Shown: positions 10,613 through 22,638, numbered from the stretch's first letter. The stretch: 64,000 nt of DNA from Xenopus tropicalis (GCF_000004195.4 NC_030681.2:86429539-86493538), one strand, 5' to 3'. The notes: generated by a model from the letters alone, not told the origin. Program-made: numbers and translations.

Positions 10613-11845
10613 AATTATACCGATGCCATTTCACATACTTTTTTTTTTTTTTTTTACTGATTATTCATTTTAAGTTTTTATTTTGCACAAACAAAACATA
10701 AGAGATGGAAATAATATATGAATTGTGGTAAGAAAGTTAAAGTTGCAATATAATCTCATAATCTCAATGGAGGTTTAGATGGGCCCCTTCATAGCTCAGT
10801 TTATGGACCATGAACTTTCTATACTAGAAACATTATATAGAATTAGCTATATGCAGGTCCAACTACTGTATCTGGTAGGGGCTCTCCTGCCATGGGGCAA
10901 GATGAGAACCTTGCCTTAGGTGGCAGAGAGCTGCCAGTTACCAGGAGCGACAAAAAAACCCTTTTAGTAGCTTTAATAGCCTCCCAGGATCCGTTCCAAC
11001 ACAGAAGAGGTAAGCACGGAGCGTGTAAAGGGGGTGGCATTGGGGCTGCTGCAACCATGAGGACCCCCTCTGTGACTTATAATATCCTTATATTTTTCAA
11101 AAGGGTGTACTTTATTCACTATACATTTGTACATTTTTTTTTAAATCTCTACCAAAGACATAATTTTGCCCGTGAATCAAGATTTTTTTCTGTGTTTTAG
11201 CAATTTCTATGCACCACAACTATAACAAACATTAGAATTTTACCTTCTGCTGTAATATCTGGAGCAATTTGCCCTTTTTTACCCCCACCAGTTTATAACA
11301 TTTCTTCACAAGAAATGAGCAAGCTGATCAAGCAGTGGTGCATTATAGTTTCCTAGCACAGCATTCAAGACATGGGTGCTTTATTCTGGTGTACTTGCCA
11401 CCTTCCAGTATAATTGAATGCAAATCATTTCATACAATACTGTTTCAGGGCAATTCAGATTGGTTCAGTACAGTGTATAGATCTGCTGTGAAAATTTCCC
11501 TTATCAGTGACTTTAAGCATGTAATGTTATTCCCAGTTATTCAGCTTTGACAGTATACATTGCTTTTCCCCACTGGAAGCTTCCCAAGCAAACTCCTTAT
11601 GTGATCATGGGTCCTTATTGTGCACCTCGAGTCCTTGTGCCTTTCTGCATGTGTTTGCCTTTGCCCTCTGCAAAGAACAGAGGTAAATTTGGTTCCATGG
11701 GGATTAGGGTATATTATTAGTATTATTATTATGATATATGAATACAACATGTATGTACTGTACAAACACTCAAAATGATATATTATTATTTATAATAATG
11801 GTTACTTAACTGTGTTTTGCTTTTCTAGATGTAGTCTGAATTTTT
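10613..11845. other. Intergenic, one possible degraded repeat
   Basis: 10835-11060 is GC-richer (GCCATGGGGCAAGATGAG, TTAGGTGGCAGAGAGCTGCC) and has the look of a degraded dispersed repeat. A piece near 17510-17700 may be related in the opposite strand. No gene seen; the short open frames here are not protein-like. Confidence 0.35.
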
Positions 11846-12060
11846 CCCTTAAAAGGAAAACATCTAGTACTTGCACAGTTTGCTGGAGAAGAGGCAGTGT
11901 AGCCCTAAACATTATTGCAATGAATAGGGCTTGTGCCATACCTTTTGCCTATTGGTTTATTCACATAATATTTTTTGTTAATTCAGCAAAATTGAGCTAA
12001 ACAGGTCAAACTGAGAAATTGAAGCTACTCTATGATTGGTTCTTGTAGATGCTAAAATTA
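11846..12060. repeat. Dispersed repeat, one arm of an inverted pair
   Basis: CTACTCTATGATTGGTTCTT and GAGCTAAACAGG recur inverted at 12413-12535 and in a third copy at 35515-35705. The 5' side, CCTTAAAAGGAAAACATC, is TTAA-like. Confidence 0.55.
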
Positions 12061-12313
12061 CAAGCCCCTCCTTTTGTTTTGTTAAATGCATTATGCAGAG
12101 GCCATATCTGTACTTTGGTAATATCATTTTCTACCTTGGCAAGTCTCAAACATAGACTAGGACTGAACATAAACAGGGGAATGGAAGCTATTCAAGGCAG
12201 AGATTGTAACTAAAAACCTTATTTGCATACCTAAATCTTACCCTTTAATGTACTTTCTCTGTTTATGTGCATCAGGCTTTAGATGTCAGCCTCCTATATA
12301 CAGGTGTACTGAT

Positions 12314-12420
12314 TTAAAGGAACAGTAACACCAAAACACCTACTATAATCTGGCCCCCCAACAGTCTGAGGGACGGTGAACTGGCCCCCTGTTTAAAAAG
12401 TTTGAGGACCCCCTGATCTT
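12314..12420. mobile_element. TTAA-element end with embedded hAT-like end
   Basis: TTAAAGGAACAGTAACACC at 12314 is a typical Xenopus TTAA-MITE start. Shortly inside, a segment ends in AAAGTTTGAGGACCCCCTG, a hAT-like terminus. Both are truncated. Confidence 0.4.
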
Positions 12421-12535
12421 CAAGAACCAATCATAGAGTAGCTTCTGTTTCCCAGTTTGCCCTGTTTAGCTCAAGAATTAACAAAAATTATTTTGTGATT
12501 AAAACAATAGGCAAAGGATATGGCAAAAAAGGAAG
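12413..12535. repeat. Inverted partner of 11846-12060
   Basis: Shares AAGAACCAATCATAGAGTAG, CCTGTTTAGCTCAAGAATTA and ATTTTGTGATTAAAACAATA with the other copies, in the opposite strand to the arm near 12 kb. Confidence 0.55.
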
Positions 12536-13342
12536 AATTGATATGATAAGAGATAGATGAATAGCAAACATAAGAATGAAAGGAAAGATGCAAGAAGTTA
12601 TAAACACTGTTACAAAGATAAAGATAGAAGATTAGTGGAGATTGATGCAGAGATAATACAGGGAATAGCTACTAGTGACAAACCACCTGGTTGGCCTCCA
12701 ACTCCCGGCTATTGGCTATGTGTAAAGAAATTATGATTCTTAATGAAATTAGGGCATTGGCAAGAATATTTGAAGAACTGCAGCACTGAAATTGTAATTC
12801 TTGGATTGCAGATTAAGAGATCTCTGGCTGGCAGCTTGATGTAGGGCATGTTGACAGCTATTTTATTCATACAAACAGCTACTTTTTGGGGTCAGTGCCT
12901 TCTATTTTCTAGAAGACAGCTATTACATGTCTGTTCAGTTCTTGTTTGTCTGTTCAGTACATTGTTTAATAGGAATTTGTGTTGATAACGTACTGAGGTT
13001 TCCTCTTGTAAAATGTAACCATGCTTACTAAACCATGTCACAGGCATGCCGCATAATCCAATTTAACAGAATTTTTCCTCTGCCTAGTGCTCAATTTGTA
13101 CCTGTAATCTGCAACATCAGTAAAAATGACTGCACATGCTATTTCCCAGACTCAGGGCAAATTTTATCAAAGTTTGGTGTGGGAATCCTATAATTGCTTG
13201 TTTATAAAAAAAATTTAAAAAAAACTGGCTCAATGTGAGATTTGTTGGAATTAGAATGATGTGTTCTGAACGGAGCTAGTTGGGGGTCTTGCCTTTTTGC
13301 TATACTTTGCCATATTATGCTATTCATAACCTATATTCTTTA
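12536..13342. other. Intergenic, nothing recognised
   Basis: Unique-looking AT-rich sequence. No credible coding frame or RNA gene. Confidence 0.45.
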
Positions 13343-13575
13343 AGCCAAGGGTCCCTAACCTTTTTTACATGTGAGCCACAGTCAAATGTAATAAGACTTG
13401 GAGAGCAACACAAGCATCATAAAAGTTCATGGAGGTGCCAAATAAGGGCTAAGATTGGCTAGTAGGCAGTCTCTATGCACACTATCAGCTTACAGGAGGC
13501 TTTATTTGGTAGTAAACCTTGTTTTTATTAACCAAAACTTGCCACCAAGTCAGGAATTTAGAAATAACTACCTGG
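13343..13575. repeat. hAT-like repeat, truncated copy of the 41768 family
   Basis: AAGGGTCCCTAACC, GTGAGCCACAGTCAAAT, GGTGCCAAATAAGGGCT and AACTTGCCACCAAGTCAGGA align with 41768-42014. The 3' terminus and target duplication are missing. Confidence 0.6.
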
Positions 13576-14451
13576 TTTGAGCCTGCATAAGAGCTCAGTC
13601 TGAAGGGTGATAGTTCCTATTTGCATTTTTGCATGTCCCCTGGCTATGTCAGTTAGGGTGAGATTTAATGATAACACTTATTTGTGGTCATAGGTTATTA
13701 TGTTATTGGAACTATGGCTGAATGGCTGATAGATCAGTGTTTTCCTACAATTATTATAAGTTAAGGGTGTACTTTTCTAATAATAATAGGGTTCCCTGAA
13801 AGAAGGTTGGCCTTTAAAGATGGGATTGGCCCAAATAAAGTCAGACAAACACTGCCGTGGAGTATATTTTAAAAGCTAACATTATGTAAAGGAGGCTGTT
13901 TCTAAAGGTTAAATGTGTTTTTCTCTCTGGCAATAGTATAAAAATGTTCAGACAATATTTTACACAGTACTATGCAATATCATAATTTCTCCAGGAAAAG
14001 CTAGTAGTAACATCATGATGAGCGGTTTCAACTACCACCACTGCAGGAAAACACGCCTTAGAGGACAAAGGTCTGGGTCAGGAGGAGGTTGTATTTTTAG
14101 TTATCTCTTTTTTAATCTTTGGTGACTGTGTGTATATTTACAGATGGCTGTCAACAACTGCTACTTCATCATGTATTTTATTCTGAATGCTTCTGATTGT
14201 GATAATGATTTCTCCTCCACCATTTGCTTGCATGGCAATGCAATATATTACTGTATGTTGGGTGATAGGAAGAGAAAGTGCACACACATCAGTAATGTTA
14301 ATTCATATTATAGTTTTCCTGTAGTTAAATGGTGCCAATATTGTGCTGTACTTGTAGAGATTATGCATCTTTCACATTAAAGGAAATTCAAATCCCTTAT
14401 ATGGGGAGTTAACACATTATTTTTATAACCAAATAAAATGGCTACGTCTGC

Positions 14452-14457
<6 letters not shown>
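13576..14457. other. Intergenic, nothing recognised
   Basis: No protein-like open frame or clear repeat. Small chance frames only. Confidence 0.45.

Positions 14458-14520
<63 letters not shown>
14458..14520. repeat. (TA)n microsatellite
   Basis: About 55-60 nt of uninterrupted AT dinucleotide flanking the Penelope-like fragments on the left. Confidence 0.95.
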
Positions 14521-14521
<1 letters not shown>

Positions 14522-14940
14522 CTTTGCAAAAGTTGGCACTCACCAATCCAAAGGCAATGGCCGGGTGCTAACCCAAAGAATCCATCCAGCACACATAGAA
14601 AGCACTCACGGCTTTAATGCCCAATAAGTCAGTTATTTATTTAAGCATACTATCTACGCGTTTCAATCCATATCATGACAGTTGGTCTGGCTTTGGCCAT
14701 ACGACCTGTCAATTGTATATATATTGGTATTTTGATCTATTTATATCTGTATAGGGCTATGTGACTGGGTTGCTTTTGCTAAAATTTTATCTTATTCTAT
14801 AGGGACATTTAAGTGCCTGCTATGCCTTTTAGGGTTTTGGTATATGGGTATTCACTATATATGGTATGTAATGTGTTTATGCATTAAGTGCACTGATTGG
14901 ATGCTTTTTGTATTTAACCTGAACCCTCACTTCCTGTTCA

Positions 14941-14983
14941 CTATCCTGATGACAATCCTGAGTGGATTGAAACGCGTAGATAG
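14941..14983 (+). ncRNA. Hammerhead-ribozyme-like motif (type I architecture)
   Basis: Stem I is CTATC (14941-14945) paired with GATAG (14979-14983). The core is CTGATGA (14946-14952) and GAAA (14969-14972). Stem II is AATCC (14954-14958) paired with GGATT (14964-14968) with loop TGAGT. Stem III is the self-complementary ACGCGT, followed by H17 = A at 14978, after which cleavage would fall. All catalytic-core positions match the hammerhead consensus. Weak points are an extra C between A9 and stem II and a stem III too short for a stable monomer, as in dimeric natural hammerheads. Activity is untested. Confidence 0.6.
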
Positions 14984-15006
14984 TATGCTTAAAAACTTTT
15001 TTTTAT

Positions 15007-15042
15007 CCTTGAGAAAGGTCCTAACAAGGACCGAAACGTTGG
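15007..15042 (+). ncRNA. Degenerate hammerhead-like hairpin with GAAAC
   Basis: GGTCCT (15017-15022) pairs with AGGACC (15027-15032) and GAAACGTTGG follows directly. The first core box reads CTTGAGAAA instead of CTGATGA, so catalysis is unlikely as read. Confidence 0.4.
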
Positions 15043-15187
15043 TTTTAACAATATATCTGCAATAAAAAATTTTTTGATGAAACATTGAAGGGTGCGCTGG
15101 CCACAGATGATTATTTTCTATGCATACATAATTTTGGCTAAGCACCCCGCAGAATATTGAGCCTTGGAGTGCGGACACCATTTGGAT

Positions 15188-15190
<3 letters not shown>

Positions 15191-15264
<74 letters not shown>
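15191..15264. repeat. (TA)n microsatellite
   Basis: Uninterrupted TA dinucleotide run of about 74 nt. It gives spurious I/Y-alternating frames. Confidence 0.95.
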
Positions 15265-15265
<1 letters not shown>

Positions 15266-18234
15266 CAATATTATTTTGGGATGCCATGAACATTTACCTT
15301 CACCTGTGTTTAACTGTAAATGAGTGTCCTTAGTAGATGAGCAATTGCAGTTTTACTTTTTCTCTCTCACTGTGCTGTTTTGACATGTAATGTAATAAGA
15401 AGTGCGAAGTTTGCTCCAGTTCCTATAGCTACCAGAGGGCATGTAATAGTCTGCTGTTTGATAGTAGACATCTGTCTGTCAGTCAGTAGACCAGAAGCAA
15501 AGTGAACAGCTGCACCAGGTACTGTAACATTAGAATACCAGAAAGCAACTCATAATATTTTCTTTTTTTTTTTTTAAATATGGAATGGTCTTGGTTTTAA
15601 AGTTTTATATCACAAGAATATGGGTGCTAGTGAAGTTAAGGTCAGCAAAAAGTTGACCTGCACTTGACTCTAACCAGCCTTCTCCCAACAAGATTCTCTC
15701 AAGTCTCACTGCTCTGCCATCATTTATATATCTGTGCCTGACTCACCTGTGTCTAATGTCACCAGAGGGGGCAGGGCAGACAGAACAGAATATACAAATG
15801 AGTAGGTGGATGCTTTGGGCCTGCACATCACTAATGAGTGCAGTGTTTCAGCATAAGGTTATAGACAATCAGTGTTACAACATCTTGTGTAGTGGTGATC
15901 ACGTAATACATAGTTTATATTGTATGTAAAAATGAACACTGTTTTAGAGTAAAAAAGAAAAGAAGAATAAGCAAGGGAAAATTGAGGGGGAGGTGAACTT
16001 TTTGGTGCCCTTGGTGGAGACCAAGAAGGGATTGATTAACTCCTCAGAGGGAGAGCAAGCATTGGGTGTATGTGAATTAGATCATTAGGTTGGGTTTATG
16101 TGTCCCCTATAGGGTTTTTCCAGGTACTAGGCCCAAAGGAACCACTCCAGCTCCCTTTTATAGCCCCTCTCTCTAGGAGGCATCTTTGGTTGATTCTATC
16201 ACTGATCTATTTGACTTTCGTTATTAATGTCTATAATTCCCAAATGTCCTCTTTTTTTCCATTTTGCTGCCAAGAGGGACCTGGCAGTTGTGAGAATGTG
16301 AGTGGCTTGTGTGATTGTTTGTTTCATGCCCAGCAAGAAAGTATGAGGGGAAACTTGTGAGATTAGGTTTGCTCCCATCTTCCAGAACTTAACAGCTACT
16401 TTGCAGCACCACCATATTTGTATAAGTGTGCCTCCTGAAGTAGGTTGCCATATCTGGCTTTCCGTGAAATTTCCACTAAAATTCAGAATATTTTTTAGTA
16501 CTGTAATATGATCATGCCTTCAAACTCTTAATTAGTTGATACAATTAGTGATATCTAAAAAAAAAACACAGGTTAATTAACTTAATAATTTGAATTACTT
16601 AATGCAATATTTACCAATGTAATATGACAAAAAAAAAAAGTTTTGATTGCTAATTTTATCTAAATGTTAATTAAAGTATGTTGATTATAATCTTTCTCCA
16701 ACTGAATGAATATAATTAATTACACTCTTCCATTAATCAAGTTAACTTAAGGATCTAAGGGATGCCCGCTTGATTTCTCTAAAAGTTGCAAAATATTGTA
16801 TGTTTAAAATTAGATCCTGGAGTGCTTTTCTAATAAAAATTAAAATAAAGATGTATCTTTGTATCTTGTTGTATACATTTTACGGCCCTGTTAGAAAATG
16901 GGGACCACATTAGTGTAAAAGGAATGGGTTGCAAAACGATCAGTTTTTCTGTGAAGAAAGAAGGGGGTATGTGTGTGTTATGCACCAGAGGCATAGGAGC
17001 TCAGTACAGACATAGTGAGGGCAAAACAAACCTTCACACACACCTGGCTGTTATTGTCGGTATTGTGGCTATCTTCTGAACACTTATAAAACATAATCGC
17101 TAGATCTCCATCACAATAAAATCAAACCTTATACAGTTGTGAATTCAGTCAGTTGCTAATGTATCTGAGACTCATTTGTAATGTGACCCATATTGTGGTT
17201 CAAGAGAAGAACCTATATTAATTTCCTTGTTTCCCCCTTTTCACCCCCGTAGCTCACTTTTCTTTCCGACTATTTTGAACAAAGATGGTACATATTCCAT
17301 CTTATATTTTTAAGATATAACTTGTGCTAGCACTAGACGCAAAATAGTGGTCCTTTAAGAGAACAGAGACTAACTTTGAGCTAAGTAAGGCTCCATTGCA
17401 GATTATGAGCTGGATTTGTATCCTTTTAAAATCCCCCAGCCCATGGAGCCAAGTATCTAGACTGAGGATAGACAGCACCGTATTTGAAACCTGGGCACCC
17501 AGAGGCCACCTCCATTCCACAATCCCCAGGATTGTGCACAAGTGCCTCCTTTTAGTTCACACGGAGCACTGAGGGCAGGACGCTGAGAAATCTCCAGTAT
17601 GCCCCAGACCCCAGTACTCCGGATGTGAGCAGCTGGGTGACGTGCTGCCCCTAAATTTGTGCCGCCCTAGTCCCAGGCCTTTGTTGCCTTGCCACAGATC
17701 TAGGCCTGAAGATAGAGTTGAAGCCTGGTCATCATCTTGTGCCCTTTAATTTCGGAAAGGGCCACCTTATTGTCAGCAAACAGTTGCTGCTGAGCTGTAT
17801 TACTGATTTCAGCTGCAGCACTGTAAAGGTCAATTACATTGACACTGGACACAAGTTCTATAGCATTAAGGGGCATCTCTTCTACAATCTTTACATTGAT
17901 AGAAAAATCTACAAGAGACAGAGTGTGGCACTGGCGGACACTAGTCAGCTCTGCCTTGAACACCTGTCATTGGGCCCTGTTGTGTCCTGTGCTCATCAGT
18001 GATCCCTAACACATCTGTATGACATGCAGGTTAGGGACGCGTAGGGGGCAGACGGGGGAATGCCTACACACCTCCTTTCACCTGAACAGAAGCATCACTA
18101 CATTCATTCATAAACAAAGGTATAATAAAGAGAAGTGCAAAAAAACATGGTGGTACACTATGATGATGATGATGATTTATTTTTGTTTAATGACTACTCA
18201 TGCCCATGCTGGGTTAACTGCACCATACTGGTAG
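15265..18234. other. Intergenic, no gene recognised
   Basis: Mostly unique-looking sequence. 17300-18000 is GC-richer and may contain a degraded repeat (GCCGCCCTAGTCCCAGGCC near 17660). An 87-codon minus-strand frame at 17700-17963 lacks any recognised motif. A short (ATG)n stretch lies at 18160-18175. I could not place splice sites around any frame. Confidence 0.4.
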
Positions 18235-18471
18235 TCTGTGAAGCCTATGTTCTGCCTCTGTAAGCCATTTTTATATAAAGTGGCATAATGTTTAACTGTG
18301 TAATACACTGTACACTAAATTTACTTTGTAAATTAGTTTTACTGTCTTATTTTGGCATTTTGATTTAATGATATCTTTATCATTTACTGGCATTGTCCCA
18401 TAACATTAAAAAAGTACTATTTGGTGTGAAATGTTTTCTATTTGGAAAAGAGGTTCCACACTTTACCACAC

Positions 18472-18925
18472 AATGGGGCAGATTCATCAAAATACGAGTT
18501 TGAATTCCGAAATGGGTAAAATTTGGATTAGATACGATAATTTCTGATGATCGATAATATGAAAACGCTTATGAAAAATCGTTTTAGTCACGATAATGTT
18601 GTATTAGCGATCCAAAAGTCATAAAATTTTCATATCCGAACAATCGGATACGGCGGGAAAACCTTTTTGACTTTGATCCTTCTGTTTTTGGAAGCCTCCG
18701 ATAGGACTCAGCTCCAACCTGGCCCAAGGAAAGTCACGATACCGAAGCTTGAATGAATCCAAAACTTTCGTACTGGATGCAACAAATACGGTTTTGTCAC
18801 ACTAATTGTCGCGCTTTTTGACCCAAAGTACGAAAAAGTTGCACAAATTAACGAAAAAGTCGCAAAAATTATGATTTTTTTGTATTTGGAAGCTATTGTA
18901 CTTTGAAAAATGAGTCCCAAAGTTT
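18472..18925. repeat. TTTTTCG-rich MITE, copy 1
   Basis: Begins GGGGCAGATTCATCAAAATAC and ends near AAAATGAGTCCC. The interior is rich in CGATAA, GAAAAAGTCGC and TTTTTGACTTTG motifs and contains GGCCCAAGGAAAGTCACGAT. The inverse of that segment appears at 53740 inside the related element 53510-53983. No target duplication found. Confidence 0.5.
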
Positions 18926-19559
18926 TGCTGAAGAGCACAACCTTGTGCCTTTTTTAAAAATATATTCTCCAGGTCTGTAAATAATCACTCTCACTGGGAC
19001 CTGTAGTTGCACAATACCTATGGTATGCTTGCAGTCTTTTATTCCTAGTCTCAAGCCTCAAGAGGAACAAAGCAAAAGGCTTCCAGTCTTTTAGTGCTCT
19101 GTTCATTGTGAAGAAATCCCATATGGCTTTTTTTCACCCTATGTATTTTTAATTGTCAAGTAAACCCATGCTTCATTTCTATATTGTGGTTTCCCCTTTA
19201 TTTTACACACGTTTCAGTTGCTATTAAAGGCACAGATACATTTTGTTTCTCAAGGGCTAATGAAAGAGTTGAGATCATGACTAGGAATAAAGCATGGCAG
19301 TTGTATAATGCCTATGTTTCATCTCAATGGGATTTTGTTGTGTGCATTCAACCAAATCATGTGCCCTGTTTAGCTCTACCAGTGCAACATAATACCATTA
19401 TAGCTGTTTTATTTAATACAACAAATGCCAACTTGGAATCATTGTACACAGTACAGGACACTTTACCGTATCTCTCTTCTGTGCCAGTTAAAATGAAAAC
19501 ATTAAAACAATGCCCACAATGCGCACAAGCAGTTAAAAAACTGATGTACATAAGCACTT

Positions 19560-19916
19560 ACAAAGTGTGATTTTAAGTAATAAGAGCTGCCCCCTTGGAA
19601 ATAATTCACAGAGCACAGAAATTAACCAAGGACATACATACATGTTAGGTCACGTGGCCAATTAATGGTTCTTATACATTCACACTTCTTCCTGTTACAG
19701 TTAAAGCTGCATACTTCCTGTCAGGTTATCTCTGAGGCAGCACACAGACCTGCACAAAATGGTGGCTCAAGGTAAAAGATGTAAAAGGGCAATATTTACT
19801 TAAATATATTCCAGTGTGGTAACATTCTTTAATAGATCACTGATTATTATATAAAATATCTGTTGGTTAAGTACAGTATTCATCCTGAAGGTATAGTTTC
19901 CCTTCAAAGTAGCATT
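19560..19916. mobile_element. TTAA-type MITE (AAAACTATACTCCC ends), copy 2, left end lost
   Basis: The right end GGTATAGTTTCCCTTCA is the family terminus with TTAA decayed to TTCA. It shares long blocks with 8035-8510, including TTCTTCCTGTTACAGTTAAA-like and ATCTGTTGGTTAAG segments. Confidence 0.55.
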
Positions 19917-21686
19917 AACTTAAAGCCCTTGTTATATTTCGCCATCCTTGTTGCAGGATGATTGGGTATAAATCAGCACAAATGCAGACATTGCTTCATG
20001 CTGTTGCAGCACTGAAATAAAGATATTGGATGGTATATTGTGTACATTAACTCACCCCAGGAAGACTTCAGTTATGGGTTAGGGGGTCTTTCTAATAGAA
20101 ATGTTACATTTCATGTATTTTAATGTCTCAGTGCTATGGCGCCAGAGTGATTTTCTTTAAAGGTTTCATACAGGGATTAGAAGAGCTTCAAATGTGTGTC
20201 TAACAACAAGCCTGTGAAATGTTTATATCCAGCTTATGTAAATGCTAATGAGCGTATCATTTTTCTGTGATATATTAAGTACATTTCATGTGATGCCTAA
20301 GTAAATTATAGTTAAAAGCGGGAGGCAGAGTGTCTCTGATGCATACCTCTCCAGAAAGGGCTTTGTTGCCTCTAATACCTGTTTTAAATGACTTTGCCAA
20401 TATGACATTCTATTCTTGTGTTTCACAACGCAGCGGCAATAGAGAAATCCTTTATTGGAGGTGCTAATGCTCATTAAGGATAAAAATGGATTGTCCCGCT
20501 GTATCCACTGTGAGCTGCTTTGCAAAGACTGAATAAAACATCTAAAACCGTCCTTTCTGCCCAATACCCCACATGGGAGATGAACAATTAGATGGCCTCC
20601 TGTTGAGATCTGGTGTATTGTGCTCCAAATGAGCGTGCTCGACCTTAGCTTTCAATAGTGAACGATAGCAATGCATTTAATAAACTGCAGCTATGTTTCT
20701 ATTTTTTTCTTCTTCAAAGTCTGCATGAAATCTGGCCCTCTGTGATAGCTGCGGTTTTTGAAGAAGTATACGTTTTTCGAGAGCTCTAAGCATGCCCTCT
20801 TGTTAGCAATTCAAGACATCAATAAGCTGACTGGCATGAAAGTAAAAGAAGATGCCTTTATAGATTTGCCTTTCTGTTTGATGAGGCTGTCCCAGACCAT
20901 TTCCACTAGATGGTGTTTTAACACATTAACCGCGGTTACATCTGTGCCTCTAATGCACTGATTTGCAACAAATATTGTCAGTCTGTAATAATGAACTATT
21001 CAATAATGTATAAATTAATAAAATACTGACTGTGAACTGAATCTTTTGGAGAAAACTTTAATGATGAATGAAATAATGCTTATGTGCATTGCATTCTATA
21101 GCTCCAAGGCTCACAGACTGTAAAAACCTTAACAGAATAAAAGAAATGCACCTAATGCATAAATAATATATAAGCTATGGAAGGGCTTAAAGATCAATAA
21201 CAAGCAAATGTTACATATCAATAAGTTTTCCAAGGGTCAAGTAAAAAATATTCCACATTATGTAGTCAGTTATAAATAATATATGGCACCCTGTTTAATT
21301 TTGGGCTTAAAAGGCTGGTTATTGGAGCTTATTGCAGATACTGCACTTTATGGTCTGTGTCTGCATTACAAATGAGCAGTGGACAGGTAATAACACTCCT
21401 TCCCTGGATATGCAGTGGGAGGCCAATCCAAACTCTGCCTTCATGCAGGGAAAGATGCACTGTAGGTACCTGACTGCCCAGCACACCCACCTGATGGGAA
21501 CAACTTGCTGAGTGTTTCAACTCTCCTGCTCACCCTGGGAAAGCAGCCAACCAGGCGTTGAGCAGGGTTTTTTGAGGGAAAATTCACTAAAAGCAGGATA
21601 GTAGAATTTAAAGCTGCATTGTTTTTGTTTTAGCGGTGTGCAGTTTAATGGACTGATGCCTTTGAAAATTTGGGTAAGTGCCTATG
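19917..21686. other. Unique intergenic sequence, candidate conserved non-coding block
   Basis: 20280-20990 has balanced composition, no similarity to other repeats in the window and many ATTA/TAAT homeodomain cores. This is the look of vertebrate conserved non-coding DNA, but conservation cannot be judged here. No gene seen. Confidence 0.3.
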
Positions 21687-21694
21687 GTCTAAGT

Positions 21695-22630
21695 CAGTGC
21701 TGTCCAACTTCTGCAGTGCAGAGGGCCGGAATTTCTATAGCATACATGGTGGAGGGCCGCAAATGGAAGTCAGTTTTGGCCACTCCCCTTTTTTGAACCA
21801 CACCCACTTCAAACCACACCCATTTTATCACAATGGTGGTAGTGCAGCAAAAACCCAAATGCTTGGTCCTCACTGCGGGATATCAACAGTTATTCATATA
21901 TGAAAGAATTATATTATGTCATATTAAGACACACCCTTAAATCCATATGCCACCTCCTCCCCTGTGGATAGCACAGCAACCCCCAGCAACATAATTACAC
22001 ACCTTAGGACCATTTAATGGCTGTTTCCAACTACTAACAAACTCCTAGAACAAACCCCTGCCAGGTTCACTTCTCACAGGCAGCATAGGGCAGGCAGAGT
22101 ATGGCATACATAGGCAGCACTCTGCCTCCCTTATGCTGCCTGTGTGTGCCATACTCTGCCTACCCTATGCTGCCTGTGTGTTCCATACCCTCCCTGCCCT
22201 ATGCTGCCTATGTGCCATACTATGCCTGCCCTATGCTGTCTGGTGTTCCATACCCTCTCTGCCCTATGCTGCCTATGTGCCATACTATGCCTACCCTATG
22301 CTGTCTGTGTGTGCCATATACACAGGCAGCATAGTCCAGGCACTACATAAAATGTCTGAGGTGTGAACAGGTGAACAATGTGGTTGATTACAGCCTGAGC
22401 CTGAGGTGTGAACAATGCAGAAACTAAAAGGTGTGAAAAACACAGGGGATTACATGTTTAAACAATACAGGGGGATTACAGCTTGAATCTAAGGTGAGAA
22501 CCATGCAGGGGGCCAGTTAATCACAGTACCGATACTATTTAAAGCTTACACAAATGTAAGCCATCAAAGCAGCCAGACAGATGGGGGGCCACACAGAGGG
22601 GGGTCGCAGGCCGCCAGTTGGACAGCACTG
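21695..22630. mobile_element. hAT-type non-autonomous element, 936 bp, perfect 8-bp duplication
   Basis: Ends CAGTGCTGTCCAACT and AGTTGGACAGCACTG are perfect 15-bp terminal inverted repeats, bounded by GTCTAAGT at 21687-21694 and 22631-22638. The interior has GGGCCG/GGCCGC-rich ends and a minisatellite (22132-22318). No transposase frame survives. Confidence 0.85.
22132..22318 (+). repeat. Minisatellite of about 32 bp inside the hAT element
   Basis: Six or so imperfect units of the form CCCTATGCTGCCTGTGTG followed by CCATACTCTGCCTA. Inverted copies (AGGCAGCATAG) bracket the array at 22079-22090 and 22323-22334. Repetitive frames translate to L-P-Y-A-rich strings that are not genes. Confidence 0.8.
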
Positions 22631-22638
22631 GTCTAAGT

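Larger units (their letters stand above)
14585..15115. mobile_element. Penelope-like fragment pair with inverted terminal arms
   Basis: A perfect 30-bp inverted repeat joins 14641-14670 and 14963-14992 (core GAAACGCGTAGATAGTATGC). Each arm contains the 3' half of a hammerhead-like motif. Downstream of the right arm come a second hairpin-GAAAC module (15007-15042), AATAAA (near 15060) and GGTGCGCTGGCC. Penelope-like elements are known to carry hammerhead motifs in their terminal repeats. No reverse transcriptase is present. Assignment is inference from structure. Confidence 0.5.

Noticed and set aside
14377..15268. Frames with alternating I-Y
   Set aside because: Direct translation of (TA)n microsatellites.
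17700..17963. 87-codon minus-strand frame
   Set aside because: Somewhat protein-like, but no domain recognised and the surroundings look like degraded repeat; not called a gene.
19184..19570. 128-codon frame beginning M-W-F-P-L
   Set aside because: No recognised motif, no splice context, and its end runs into a MITE copy; treated as chance.
22101..22366. Three overlapping frames with L-P-Y-A-C repeats
   Set aside because: Products of the 32-bp minisatellite in the 21695 hAT element.
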